A DNA stretch of 64,000 bases from CBDCVA01 sp965222935 [NCBI: Candidatus Latescibacterota bacterium] (GTDB lineage Bacteria; Latescibacterota; CBDCVA01), in contig CBDCVA010000001.1 of NCBI GenBank assembly GCA_965222935.1, positions 1-64,000 on the forward strand, read 5' to 3'. How positions within the stretch are numbered: position 1 is the stretch's first letter; each line of letters starts with the position of its first letter. The position numbers and the translations under genes were made by a program. The notes under the pieces are model-generated. The model did not search any database and was not told the DNA's origin. It saw only the letters and a program-made list of their open reading frames with translations. This document shows positions 1 through 8,514 of this stretch, piece after piece.

Positions 1-183
1 TTGAAGCGGGGTCTACACGGGGTCTATCACCACGTCAGTATCAAACACCTTAACCGCTACCTGAGCGAGTTTACCTTCCGGCTCAACGAAGGAAACGTGG
101 AGCGGCATACGATGGACAGGATAGAGTCTATGCTGGCCGGAGGGCTGGGGAAGCGGTTGACGTATGAGGGGTTGATTGCATAA
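1..183 (+). CDS. IS1595-type transposase, C-terminal end (cut by window edge)
   Basis: The frame is open at the left edge and stops at 181-183, so only the last 60 codons are visible. The segment YHHVSIKHLNRYLSEFTFRL is characteristic of the C-terminus of IS1595/ISXO2-type DDE transposases. The catalytic residues lie outside the window, so I cannot say whether the element is intact. The last ~56 bp overlap, on the opposite strand, the 3' end of the Ntn-hydrolase gene. A different, truncated copy of the same family lies near 24.76-24.99 kb. Confidence 0.75.
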   Translation: MKRGLHGVYHHVSIKHLNRYLSEFTFRLNEGNVERHTMDRIESMLAGGLGKRLTYEGLIA

Positions 184-931
184 ACGGAGCTTTCGGGAGT
201 TCCTGCGCTGGTTTGTCTGTACCATGAAGAACGTCCTGGTATTGTCCGAAGTAACTCAACGCGTCATCGACGTTTCCCTGATGTTCTAACAACTCTTCTG
301 TGGTTAGCCGACGGGCGGAGAGTTTTCCCTCCTTCTCTTCACTGAGCGTGGCTATTTGAATGGGTTCGGCTACGCCTGTCGGTGCCATGGCACACCCTAA
401 CTTGAGTACCATTGTCACCGCGAAAACACCATCTTGACGACTTGGAGGTTTGTTGCCCCAGAAGGTTTTCCGCATGAACCCGAGCAGTGGGTCCGCCACA
501 GGTTGGCCTGAACCCATAGAGGCATACCAATTATCCTTGGTCTTCACCTCAGGCTGAAAATCAGTAAGTGCAAACTCGATAAGTTCAGCCCGTCCCCCGA
601 GTGGCACTGCCACAAACGCACCGTAGTTTCCTGGTGGGACCTTTGTTTGGACGAAATCGTTTATGGTAAACTCCGCCATAATACGCCCGACATAGACAGC
701 ACTATTTCCTTGAAATCTCCTCTTATCCCATAATCCTCCTATAACAGTCGCGACACGTTGACCGAGACCTATTGCGCCGGTCCCAGCAACAATGATACGA
801 TCCCGAATAATCTCGATTTTCTGTAGGAATGGTTGCGCAATCGTCGCATGCTGACCCGATGTGAATGTCATTGCACTGTCCGTTCCGATAACTACGCCGT
901 CGGTGCAACGGATGCCAACAACGAGAGTCAT
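128..931 (-). CDS. Proteasome-like Ntn-hydrolase family protein
   Basis: The 267-aa protein begins MTLVVGIRCTDGVVIGTDSA, the N-terminal strand pattern of 20S proteasome beta/HslV-type Ntn hydrolases. If Met1 is removed, Thr2 would be the nucleophile. Asp18 and Lys38 fall near the proteasome Asp17 and Lys33 positions, and the G-x-G-A-I-G turn (about 51-56) is also typical. A stand-alone copy next to an accessory gene is unlike a housekeeping proteasome or HslVU operon. The start codon overlaps the stop of the upstream Panacea-like gene by 4 nt (ATGA), so the two are probably translationally coupled. The C-terminal ~18 residues are read antisense to the transposase end, so the original C-terminus may have been replaced when the IS arrived. 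Substrate unknown; catalytic assignment is by motif position only. Confidence 0.6.
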   Translation of the reverse strand: MTLVVGIRCTDGVVIGTDSAMTFTSGQHATIAQPFLQKIEIIRDRIIVAGTGAIGLGQRVATVIGGLWDKRRFQGNSAVYVGRIMAEFTINDFVQTKVPPGNYGAFVAVPLGGRAELIEFALTDFQPEVKTKDNWYASMGSGQPVADPLLGFMRKTFWGNKPPSRQDGVFAVTMVLKLGCAMAPTGVAEPIQIATLSEEKEGKLSARRLTTEELLEHQGNVDDALSYFGQYQDVLHGTDKPAQELPKAPFMQSTPHTSTASPALRPA

Positions 932-1377
932 GATGCTCTATCGGAAAAGACGCTGTTAACCTTAGTGTCTGGATATGCCTGATAGATGGCCGATACGAGT
1001 TGAGCAAATGACAGGGATCGGACGAACTCCACAACTTCGAGGATGTATTGTTGAACAGTCTCGGGGAGTTTGTCAAGGGACTTTTTGCCTGTCTCGTATC
1101 CTTCACTTGTCAGTCGATATGTCCTTGTCGAGCCGAAACTTCCCGGTTCTATAATTTCGACAAAGCCGTCGTCGCTCATCTCCCCGAGTTCATCGTAGAC
1201 GGCTTTGTCGAACGGACCGTAGTCATACGGCTCGAAGTCAAAATGCGGTCCATTGATCTGTTCGGCGATATTCCTATCCAAGAGGAAAAACAACTTCTGG
1301 ACCTGGACCGGAGAAAATGGGCCGGTATGTGCCGGGGACATCGCGGCGAGAACGAGTTCTCTCCTGTCCATACTCAT
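928..1377 (-). CDS. Panacea/SocA-like (DUF4065-type) protein, possible antitoxin
   Basis: A 149-aa protein. I chose the ATG at 1377 rather than the upstream ATG at 1410 because GGAGGA (complement of 1384-1389) lies 6-7 nt before it. Residues ~20-75 carry the pattern V-Q-K-L-F-F-L-L-D ... F-E-P-Y-D-Y-G-P-F-D-x-x-V-Y-x-E-L, which resembles the Panacea/DUF4065 fold of many phage-associated antitoxins and SocA-type adaptors. It is the first gene of a two-gene unit with the Ntn-hydrolase (ATGA overlap). By analogy with Panacea systems the pair could be a toxin-antitoxin or defence cassette, but that is inference. The family match is by eye and moderate. Confidence 0.5.
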   Translation of the reverse strand: MSMDRRELVLAAMSPAHTGPFSPVQVQKLFFLLDRNIAEQINGPHFDFEPYDYGPFDKAVYDELGEMSDDGFVEIIEPGSFGSTRTYRLTSEGYETGKKSLDKLPETVQQYILEVVEFVRSLSFAQLVSAIYQAYPDTKVNSVFSDRAS

Positions 1378-2038
1378 ATCGTTTCCTCCGAAATACGGTG
1401 GCTGTGCCATCCCTTAACTGATGGGGTCTGTCTCTCCAGTCCATCGTGCCGACACTCCAAAGTAAGGAATTTTGGACAAAATGTCCAAAAAACACGCCTG
1501 TCGCAGGATGTCAAGTTCCTCCCCGTGTACATCTACAGTAATCGTGAGACGTAACTCTATATTTTACACAGTCTTATCATATTTATGGTCTTTTCTCCTT
1601 GCCCCGCTTCACCTGAATTTCCTATCTTTACTAATGTCTCCACCAGCAGAACCCGCAATTGCCCCCACTACCTGGCCTCGCGTCCTTCTACGGCGCGGGG
1701 CCTCTCTATCAAAGGTACTGCCGGTCGGCAGAAGTCAAGAGGAAAAGTCCCGTAAGTAAAAACCCGTCAAATACTTAGAGGCCAGACCAAATATAAAAAC
1801 GACTTTTTACTTGCCCTTCTGTTCACTATACCCTATCTTGTCCGGCGCAGTCACCGGCAGAAACCGCTATTGGTATCGGGTTTCCTGCTGAATACAAGAG
1901 CCGTAAGAAGTGGCATGGGGTCGCTCCTCGTGCCCGGTAAATAGGTAGGACATCCCGCTCCATTCTGCGTGGTGACTGCAACGGCCCGGTGCCGTTTATA
2001 CCGGGAGTTGCCGAAGTCTCAGCAGGAGGGAAGTGGGG
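1378..2038. other. Intergenic stretch with no recognisable gene
   Basis: About 660 bp of lower GC content than the chromosome-like regions. Several open frames cross it, but none has a ribosome binding site or recognisable protein. It probably holds the promoter for the leftward Panacea/Ntn-hydrolase pair and, at its right end, the ribosome binding site of the next rightward gene. Confidence 0.4.
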
Positions 2039-2485
2039 ATGAAAGCCTCTGCCTATTTCGTATGTGCCATTGCCGGTATAGTTCTTTTGGTAGCTATCAG
2101 TTCCGCAATCTCTCCCCTTTTCGAAAGCGTAGCTGAAAGGACATTTGAAAACCCTAAACCCGCTACCAAAGTTGAACGAACTCCCCGGAAGCCTGCTCCC
2201 GTCCGAAAGTCTGCATCCAAGCGTACCGGACCCACATCGACTCAGAAGGCACAGTTTGAGCGGTATTGTCTCAACAACCTGGCAGTCGTGGAGGTAAACT
2301 TCCAGAGCGACTGGCAGATTTGGGTTAGGCTCAAGTCGCACAAGTACACGGCAAAGGCGAACGTGGAGAGTATAGCCAAGCGCTTGGGGCGGGCTTACAA
2401 AAACCAGACCGGATACGAAGGGCTGGTAATCGTGACCGTATGGGACTTTACGTCATCGAGGATTGTGGCGAAGGGTAGGGTATGA
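2039..2485 (+). CDS. Small membrane-anchored or secreted hypothetical protein
   Basis: A 148-aa protein. The ATG at 2039 is preferred over the GTG at 2033 because AGGAGG lies at 2024-2029. Residues ~5-28 form one hydrophobic segment (signal anchor or signal peptide). A basic, Pro/Lys/Arg-rich linker follows (~40-75), then a compact C-terminal domain with a Y-C-L-N-N motif near residue 82 and V-I-V-T-V-W-D-F near the end. The architecture is a membrane-tethered small domain. I do not recognise the domain. It stands alone, followed by other small genes of the same accessory island. Confidence 0.6.
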   Translation: MKASAYFVCAIAGIVLLVAISSAISPLFESVAERTFENPKPATKVERTPRKPAPVRKSASKRTGPTSTQKAQFERYCLNNLAVVEVNFQSDWQIWVRLKSHKYTAKANVESIAKRLGRAYKNQTGYEGLVIVTVWDFTSSRIVAKGRV

Positions 2486-2603
2486 TGAGCCGTCCGGTCC
2501 TCTTGAGGCTCATGTAGCCTCCTCGTATATTGGGAGCGCCTAGCTAAGGTGGTCTCAGCTAGGCGCTGTCACCGTCCACTAACCGACTAGGGAGGAATGG
2601 ACG

Positions 2604-2825
2604 ATGAGTAACCAGAACATTGAAGACGACTGTGAGTTCGTACGCACGTTTCTTAGAAAGGTCATTACGGACAGGTTAGGCGGCAAGGTTGAACCACTAA
2701 TCCAAGCTGCCGGAATCCTGCTTGAAATATCGGAGAGGAGCGAACTGGAGCAGAAGGTCGAAAAGCTGGAGTCAATCGTCGCTACGCTTACCAATCGCCT
2801 TGAGCTCCTTGAGGAGGCGTCGTAG
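2604..2825 (+). CDS. Small coiled-coil protein
   Basis: A 73-aa acidic protein preceded by a GGAGG-type ribosome binding site about 8 nt upstream of the ATG. Residues ~42-72 show heptad spacing of Leu/Ile/Val (L-E-Q-K-V-E-K-L-E-S-I-V ... L-T-N-R-L-E-L-L), predicting a C-terminal coiled coil and probably a dimer. No enzymatic motif is visible. Its last ~54 bp overlap the 3' end of a small gene on the opposite strand. Function unknown; the size and setting are typical of island or phage accessory genes. Confidence 0.55.
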   Translation: MSNQNIEDDCEFVRTFLRKVITDRLGGKVEPLIQAAGILLEISERSELEQKVEKLESIVATLTNRLELLEEAS

Positions 2826-2948
2826 CTTTCTCATATTGGCTTTAAGGGGGTCTTCCAGCAAGCCGAGAGGATCGGGGTTTTTCTTTGCTGGCTTCGGAAG
2901 GAAGCCCTTGATCCTCTCCTGCCAGTCGTCCTTCAGTCGGTTACGCAT
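2772..2948 (-). CDS. Small basic hypothetical protein (58 aa)
   Basis: The 58-aa frame starts at the ATG complementary to 2946-2948, with GGAGGA (complement of 2957-2962) 8 nt upstream. The protein is Lys/Arg-rich (for example D-W-Q-E-R-I-K-G-F-L and R-K-L-R-R-L-L-K-E-L-K) and has an amphipathic helical C-terminus. Its ribosome binding site lies back-to-back with that of the rightward gene at 2979, and its 3' end is antisense to the coiled-coil gene. No family recognised; the strong ribosome binding site is the main evidence. Confidence 0.4.
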   Translation of the reverse strand: MRNRLKDDWQERIKGFLPKPAKKNPDPLGLLEDPLKANMRKLRRLLKELKAIGKRSDD

Positions 2949-2978
2949 TTTGTAAATCCTCCAAGGAAGGAGTGAACG

Positions 2979-3224
2979 ATGCCTAGACCATCCCGTATAC
3001 CCAAGATAAGACTGGACAGCATTACCTATTGGGGAAAGGAGGCAGAGGTCCGGTTCCTAATTCACCCGAAGCATGGTGAGAATATATATCTCTTAGAAGT
3101 TCAAGACGTTGAGACTCCAGGTCGAGGAGTTGATCGTACATGTGCCGAAGCCGCGTCCGCTGCCTGTGGGCAACTCCGACGGCTCGCTGATCTTCTGGAG
3201 TCTCAGTTTCCAAACATTGAGTAG
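2979..3224 (+). CDS. Small hypothetical protein (81 aa)
   Basis: ATG preceded by AAGGAAGGAG about 6 nt upstream. The N-terminal half is beta-rich (residues ~9-45), and the C-terminal half has an Ala/Leu-rich helix (C-A-E-A-A-S-A-A-C-G-Q-L-R-R-L-A). Almost the whole gene is overlapped antisense by another 68-aa frame that also has a strong ribosome binding site. At most one of the two may be real, or both could be expressed. No known family. Confidence 0.4.
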   Translation: MPRPSRIPKIRLDSITYWGKEAEVRFLIHPKHGENIYLLEVQDVETPGRGVDRTCAEAASAACGQLRRLADLLESQFPNIE

Positions 3225-3228
3225 CCAT
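3022..3228 (-). CDS. Small hypothetical protein (68 aa), antisense to the previous gene
   Basis: Starts at the ATG complementary to 3226-3228, with AGGAGGA (complement of 3234-3240) 5 nt upstream, one of the best ribosome binding sites in the window. The predicted protein has a helical middle (M-Y-D-Q-L-L-D-L-E-S-Q-R-L-E-L-L-R-D) compatible with a short coiled coil. It would form a transcription unit with the 58-aa gene 73 bp downstream. It is mutually antisense with the 81-aa frame over almost its whole length, so confidence is limited. Confidence 0.4.
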   Translation of the reverse strand: MATQCLETETPEDQRAVGVAHRQRTRLRHMYDQLLDLESQRLELLRDIYSHHASGELGTGPLPPFPNR

Positions 3229-3364
3229 AGTTCTCCTCCTCTCCTAACCTGTTAGTAACATATGGGTTTGATGGAGAGAAGGCAAGTGTTATATTGGGGA
3301 TAGAGGAGGGGGTGTATAGACTTAAATATATAATTCCCGCATCTATGCTTTTCTATCGGACCCC

Positions 3365-4588
3365 GTGCTCAAGAACTGTCGGATCGCCAATAACGATACC
3401 TATGGATTGCGCATGTACGGTCGCGCGGACCCAGTGATGGACGACTCTTTCAATCCGAATGATTTTTCCAGCAACGGGACCTATGAACTGTACCTGCAGA
3501 ACAACTGCCAACCCAGGCTTGACCATTCCATCTTGCATCTCAATGATATTGTTCCCTCCGACTCGGGCTATGCGGTGTATATCGATTCGTTATCGAGCTT
3601 CAACAAGCTCAAAGTGCGCCGCAACTGGTGGGGGAGCGAAACGCCTTCTCCTTCCCTATTCTCGCCAGCGGACTCCATCGACTATGCGCATCCCTCCAGT
3701 CGTCAGAACGTTACCGGCGCCCCAAAGGTTGCCACTGATGGCGTAGCGCTGCAACTGCAACAGGCCAAGGCGTTGGAGCGAACCGGGCATCTTATGGAGG
3801 CCGCCGAGCAATATCGAAGCATCGTAACGGGCCAACCGGACCATCCCCTGGCGCGCCACGCGCTGGGCCGGCTGTACAGCACCTGGCGCAACAGCGGCCG
3901 GGACATGGCGGCGATGGCTGCGTATTGTGGTCAAATCGAGCAGAGTGCGACGTCGGAGAACATGCGCCGGGAGGCTCGTGACTGGAGGCTGCGCAGTTGG
4001 CTGGATGCGGGGCGGATCACGGAGGCCCTGCAAGGCTACAGGGCGATTGCGGCAGCCACTCCGGATTCCCCCGAGGGGGTGATGGCCCGCATCAACATCG
4101 CCGATACCTACCACCACTACCTGGGCGATCTCCAGGCGGCTAAGAGCGCGTATCAGGCGATAGCGACGGACTTTCCCGGACGTGCGGAAAACGAGCTGGC
4201 CCATATGGCACTGACTGATATACAAGGGTGGGGGGTGAGTATCACCACGGAACTGCCCGACACTTCATCCGCTGCACATCCGTCCGAGAGTCTTATGGAG
4301 GACGGTTCCACCGGGGTTGCTTTCGAGACCAGGCCCAATCCCGCCAACCCCTCGACGACCTTCCGGTTCAGCTTGCCCCGGGCCATGCAAGTGGAGCTTC
4401 GGATCTACAACGTGATGGGGCAGAAAGTGCGGACCCTGGTTCCCCTGGGACTGTGGCCGGTTGGGGAGCACAACGTGGCATGGGATGGTAGAAACAGCCA
4501 GGGCCACACGGTGGGCAGTGGCATCTATGTGGCCAACCTCCGCGCCGGGGAGCAACTCAAGAAAAGAAAGCTGATGATCCTCAAATAA
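3365..4588 (+). pseudogene. 5'-truncated secreted beta-helix/TPR/FlgD-type protein
   Basis: The 407-codon frame has three parts. Residues 1-125 look like the end of a right-handed parallel beta-helix (L-K-N-C-R-I-A-N-N, then R-R-N-W-W-G). Residues ~126-290 hold TPR-like helices (A-E-Q-Y-R-S-I-V, A-L-G-R-L-Y, A-K-S-A-Y-Q-A-I). Residues ~318-407 are an FlgD-like/T9SS-type C-terminal domain (R-P-N-P-A-N-P-S-T-T-F-R-F-S-L ... W-D-G-R-N ... S-G-I-Y). No signal peptide or ribosome binding site precedes it: the only start is a GTG inside what looks like beta-helix sequence, and an in-frame stop lies at 3323-3325. The 5' end was probably removed when the left-hand island arrived, with the junction around 3340-3360. 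Confidence 0.7.
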
Positions 4589-4771
4589 GGCGATGGGCAC
4601 CGTGGGGCGGGGTGAGGGCGGCTGCGGTGATCCGATCCGTTGCCGGCAGACCGTGGCTCACCATGAATTCCCCTTCCGTTTTTAAGTGATTCAGGTTGTC
4701 TTCCCCGTCCAGGCTCGTGCCGGAGCAGGACGACGAGCCCTGACGCCGCACAGTGATGGATCGGGGGCTGG

Positions 4772-5110
4772 TCAGAACACGGCTATGGCGGACTGACGGG
4801 AGTCACGGATCGGGATGATCTGATCAAAGCCGCTGATGAGGAAGACTTCGTGGATGTGGCCCCGCATCTCGCACAGGACGAGCTTCCCCTCGCTCGCGTT
4901 GAGCTTCTTCGCAGCGATGAGGAGCACCCGCATGCCGGAGCTGCTGATGAAGTCCAGACGGCTGAAATCGACGATCAGGTGCTGTTCGCCGTTGCTGATG
5001 TGGTCCATGATGATCGATTCGAACGCGCGCGCGTTCGCACTGTCGAGACGTCCGACCGGCAGCAGCGCCAGGGCGCCGGTGTCTCGTTCTTCCGCGACTT
5101 CAATGTTCAT
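4772..5110 (-). CDS. STAS-domain anti-sigma factor antagonist (RsbV/SpoIIAA type)
   Basis: A 112-aa single STAS domain. The segment L-D-F-I-S-S-S-G-M-R-V-L-L places Ser58, directly before the Gly, at the site phosphorylated in SpoIIAA/RsbV. In the family the unphosphorylated form binds the cognate kinase/anti-sigma factor and frees its target; phosphorylation by the kinase blocks this and a PP2C phosphatase reverses it. Here both partners lie immediately upstream in transcription order, 41 bp from the kinase gene, forming a complete partner-switching module. The sigma factor or other output is not visible in the window. Confidence 0.9.
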   Translation of the reverse strand: MNIEVAEERDTGALALLPVGRLDSANARAFESIIMDHISNGEQHLIVDFSRLDFISSSGMRVLLIAAKKLNASEGKLVLCEMRGHIHEVFLISGFDQIIPIRDSRQSAIAVF

Positions 5111-5151
5111 TGATATACCTCCGCCTCGGGTCGGGTTCTATGCCGTGTCGG

Positions 5152-5583
5152 TTATTCCGATGCCGGCTTGAGATCGTGCTCCAACGTCAAACGGTTCTTG
5201 CCTCCTACGAACTCGTAGGAAACGCGGCCGGCGAAGTTCCTGACCAGATGCAGGCCCAGGCCGCCCAACTCACGTGTCTCCAGTGACGACGTGATGTCCG
5301 GTTTCGTGTCGATCGTCGGATCGAACATATCCCCATTATCCTCCATCGTCAGGATCAGGACATCGTGATCGACCCTCAGGTGGATCTCTATCTTGGGATC
5401 GGACGCGTCTCCGAAGCTGCCGTGGGTCATGGCGTTGGTGATCAGCTCGTCCAGCTCCAGGTTGATTGCGAACACTTTCGGCGCAGGCAGTCGGTTCGTG
5501 TCCCCGAACGCTTCCACCATGGTCGACAGATCGGGGACCTCGGACAGCCGGGCCGACAGTGTGAGGTGCAACTCCTCAGACAT
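5152..5583 (-). CDS. Serine kinase/anti-sigma regulatory factor (RsbW-like HATPase)
   Basis: A 143-aa GHKL ATPase of the RsbW/SpoIIAB kind. The N box is at ~46-55 (D-E-L-I-T-N-A-M-T-H, Asn50), the G1 box at ~81-88 (E-D-N-G-D-M-F-D) and the G2-type loop at ~107-112 (G-G-L-G-L-H). In the family it phosphorylates the STAS partner on serine and sequesters a downstream regulator. It is the middle gene of the phosphatase-kinase-antagonist order on the minus strand. Confidence 0.9.
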   Translation of the reverse strand: MSEELHLTLSARLSEVPDLSTMVEAFGDTNRLPAPKVFAINLELDELITNAMTHGSFGDASDPKIEIHLRVDHDVLILTMEDNGDMFDPTIDTKPDITSSLETRELGGLGLHLVRNFAGRVSYEFVGGKNRLTLEHDLKPASE

Positions 5584-5678
5584 GGCGAAGATGCTCCTTG
5601 ACGGCTGTGAGCCGCTTCATTTCAACGACATCCGTTGGAGCCCACGCAGTAGGGAAACCCTCCACGATCCTCGGGAGC

Positions 5679-8151
5679 TCATCGGCGGTACAGCACAAGG
5701 CAAGTCATGTCGTCCGCTGCCGCAGTGCCGGCCGAGAAGCTCCCGATCTCGGCCCAGACGTGGTTCACGATGCCCTCAGGCGATCGCCCAGCGGAACCGT
5801 CCAGGGCCCCCTCCAGCCGCTCCTTGCCGAACAACTCCCCATCGAGGTTCGTCGCATCGGTCAGGCCGTCCGTATACAGAAACAGTGTTTCCCCCGGTTG
5901 AAGAACCTCGCGCTTGCTCGAGTAGTCAAAGTCCTCCATCAGGCCCATCGCCAGTCCACCCGTCATGGGGAGCGGCCGCCTGGAGTCGTCGGAACCTATC
6001 AGAAACGCAGGCTCGTGTCCGGCGCAGACGTAGTCCACCGTGCCGTTCTCGAGGTTGACTATGGCGAGCATGCAGGTGACGAACAGGCCCATCGGGTTCT
6101 GGCTGCACAGCCGGCGGTTCGCTTCGTCGGCGATCTCGATGCGCTCGCCGAACGCAGACTTGACCGCTGCCTGGGACGCCGCCATGAAGAGCGCGGCGGC
6201 GACGCCTTTGCCGGAGACGTCGCCGATCGCGAGGAACAGCATCCCGTCTGACGGCTCCACGACATCGACGAAATCGCCGCCTACTTGCTGCGCCGGAGTC
6301 ATCCGCGCGTAGGCCGAGAAGGTCCCCAGGTTGGCGCTCCCTTCCCGCACCAGCGCGGCCTGCACGACCTTTGCCATCTCCAAGTCCTGATCGATTGCTT
6401 CCTGGGCGAGACGCAGGTGCTGGTTGCTCGTTCGCAGCTCCTGGGTCCGTTCCGACACCAATGTCTCGAGTTGCTCCTCGCGGTTGAAGACCTGGACCGT
6501 CATGTCCGAGAAGACGCGTGCCAGGCTGCCGATCTCGTCCGATCTGCGGATCGCCGGCCGCATGGCTCCGTGGTCTGGTTGCTGTCCCGTCTCCACCTGC
6601 CGTGCGGCGTCGGCGATGATCTCGATGGGACGCGTCAGCCATCGCGTGCCCCAGAGCGCGGCAACGGCGGTGAGACCGAGCAGCACGAACGCGATGAGGG
6701 AGGTGTTCCGCGCTTCGTTGTGCACCGTGAGCGCGATGTCGTCCAGGCTGACGGCGATGGCCAGACCGCCGATCAGGATCCCGCCAGCGTTGACGATCGG
6801 GGAGGCGACCCAGATACCGCGATCGTCGGGCGACAAGAGGCTCAGGCTCGCCGCGCTGACCACGCGCCTCTGGTCTCATCGCATCATCCACGAACGATTC
6901 GATGTAGCGCTCGAAGATGCGCGGTGCATCCACCGTGTCGCCACCGGTTTGCATCTCCGCGCGCGGCGCTGCCGCCGCCAGCTCACGGTCGAGGTTGACG
7001 ATCCAGAGCGCCTGGAGATTTCGGGAACGGACCAGGATGTCCGCCTCCCGCTGGTACACGGAGTAGAGCAGGTTGCCTGATCTGCTTTCGATAGGAACGC
7101 CGACCTGCACCAGACGCGGCGAGTCCTTCCCGGCAACCGTGACGTACTTGTAGGCGGCGCCGTCGGCGGCGTGCGGCACCGTCGGGTGCTCCGCGACCTG
7201 CTCCGACCCGTCTAGCAGAACGCCGAGATTCTTGAAGTGCGGCATGTCGAACGTGGCCGCGTCCGTGCTGCCCCGCGGCAGGCTGGAATAAATGGCGGCG
7301 CCGCTCGCGGCCGTAACGCGAATCTCGCCAATGGCGGTGGAAGCGACGATACGCCTCAGCCTGAGGTCGATATCGTCCTTCGTCCACTCGGCCGCCTCCG
7401 CGGCGGCGACGAAGTGATCCACCAGCGTGGCTTGCGCCGTCATGTGCTGGCCCAGGATGCCTTCAATGACAGCCGAGACGTCTGCCCGCTGCGCGGCATA
7501 GACGTTGGTCAGAATCTCCTGTTCGCCGAACGCTAGCGCATTCCCGACCTGCACGATCCTCGACTGGTCGCCGCCGCCGTCGCCGACGTATTTGAAAACC
7601 TGCTGGTCGATCTCCCGCACCTGCGCCGGCTGCGTGATGAAGTCGTCGCCGTCGAGGGGCGAAGCAAGCAGGACGTAGAACTTCGACGCCTGCGGCTGCA
7701 CGGCAGGATCGGGAGCGAAACGGAAGGGCACCGGAACGCCAGCCTCGTCCCGCACGTTGGTGAGATAGGCGTAGCCCTGATCGTCGGTGATCCAGAACTC
7801 GTCGAGCACGGTCTCCCGGGTGATGTCGTCCAGAATCCCGATGATGCGGGGCGGGTCGTATCCGGCGGCTTCGGCGGCTTCCACGAGATGGGCGGCGATG
7901 CGCGCCTGCGCCGTCATCGGGCCGTCGAGCGTCGCGTCCAACGTGCGCGCAACGTTGGCCAGCGAGATCTCGCCTATTTCCGCGAAGCTCCCGGACAGCA
8001 GCTCCGCCAGATGCACCGCTGCGGCTTCCGCCTCGTCACGCAAAGCCGCGGCGGAGTTGTAGAGGAGGGTCGCCGCCGTCGCCAGAACCGTGACGGTCAG
8101 CAACACCGCAAGCGCGATGAACACACGGGACGCCAGGCTCAGCCGCTTCAT
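5679..8151 (-). CDS. Membrane sensor serine phosphatase (Cache-HAMP-PP2C/SpoIIE), frameshifted
   Basis: The N-terminal frame (8151 down to ~6870) has a transmembrane helix at ~8-30 and a long periplasmic region resembling double Cache, with two similar halves ending V-Q-V-G-N-A-L-A-F and V-Q-V-G-V-P-I-E-S. The C-terminal frame (about 6863-5679) supplies the last extracellular strand, a second TM helix (S-L-I-A-F-V-L-L-G-L-T-A-V-A-A-L), HAMP, a coiled coil and a PP2C/SpoIIE domain (G-G-D-F-V-D-V, I-G-D-V-S-G-K-G-V-A-A-A, T-D-G-L-T-D-A). The two frames meet around 6860-6885, consistent with one indel; the rest of both halves is intact. It would dephosphorylate the STAS protein in response to an extracellular ligand. 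The shift may be real or an assembly error. Confidence 0.85.
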
Positions 8152-8222
8152 CGACTCAGCCTATTCCCGAGGAACCATCTCTCCACGGGCACCACCAGCA
8201 GTGTCGTGAAGATGCGGTATCC

Positions 8223-8454
8223 CTAGATCACGAGACTATCCAGGAACGGCACGAGGCGCTCAAGGCCAGTAAGACTCTCCAGGCGCGCCTTTGCATGTAG
8301 TACAGAGGCCTTCAGGGTTTCCCGGTCCACCCCACCGGCCGTTGCCTCCAGTGTCTTGAGCAACGACGGAGTGCACTGCGGAAAAGATGCTAGCCAGCCC
8401 TAGCACGCCTCCCAAAAGGACTATGGTCTCCTTCCTTTTGTTGAGCGCGTTCAT
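8223..8454 (-). pseudogene. Degenerate secreted Cache-domain paralogue
   Basis: The 5' part encodes a signal-peptide-like stretch (L-L-G-G-V-L-G-L-A-S-I-F-S-A-V ... V-V-A-Q) almost identical to that of the larger Cache gene upstream. After the signal the reading frame is lost. In a shifted frame V-D-R-E-T-L-K-A-S-V-L-H-A-K is homologous to V-D-R-E-T-L-K-A-F-V-L-G-A-K of the neighbour, ending at a TAG at 8223-8225. Compared with the neighbour, the sequence around the original ATG has also been deleted. It is a short, decayed duplicate. Confidence 0.65.
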
Positions 8455-8514
8455 GTGAGGCGACGAAGTCCGAAATAGCTGGAAGCTGGACACGATCACC
8501 TGTGTCCCTACGAT

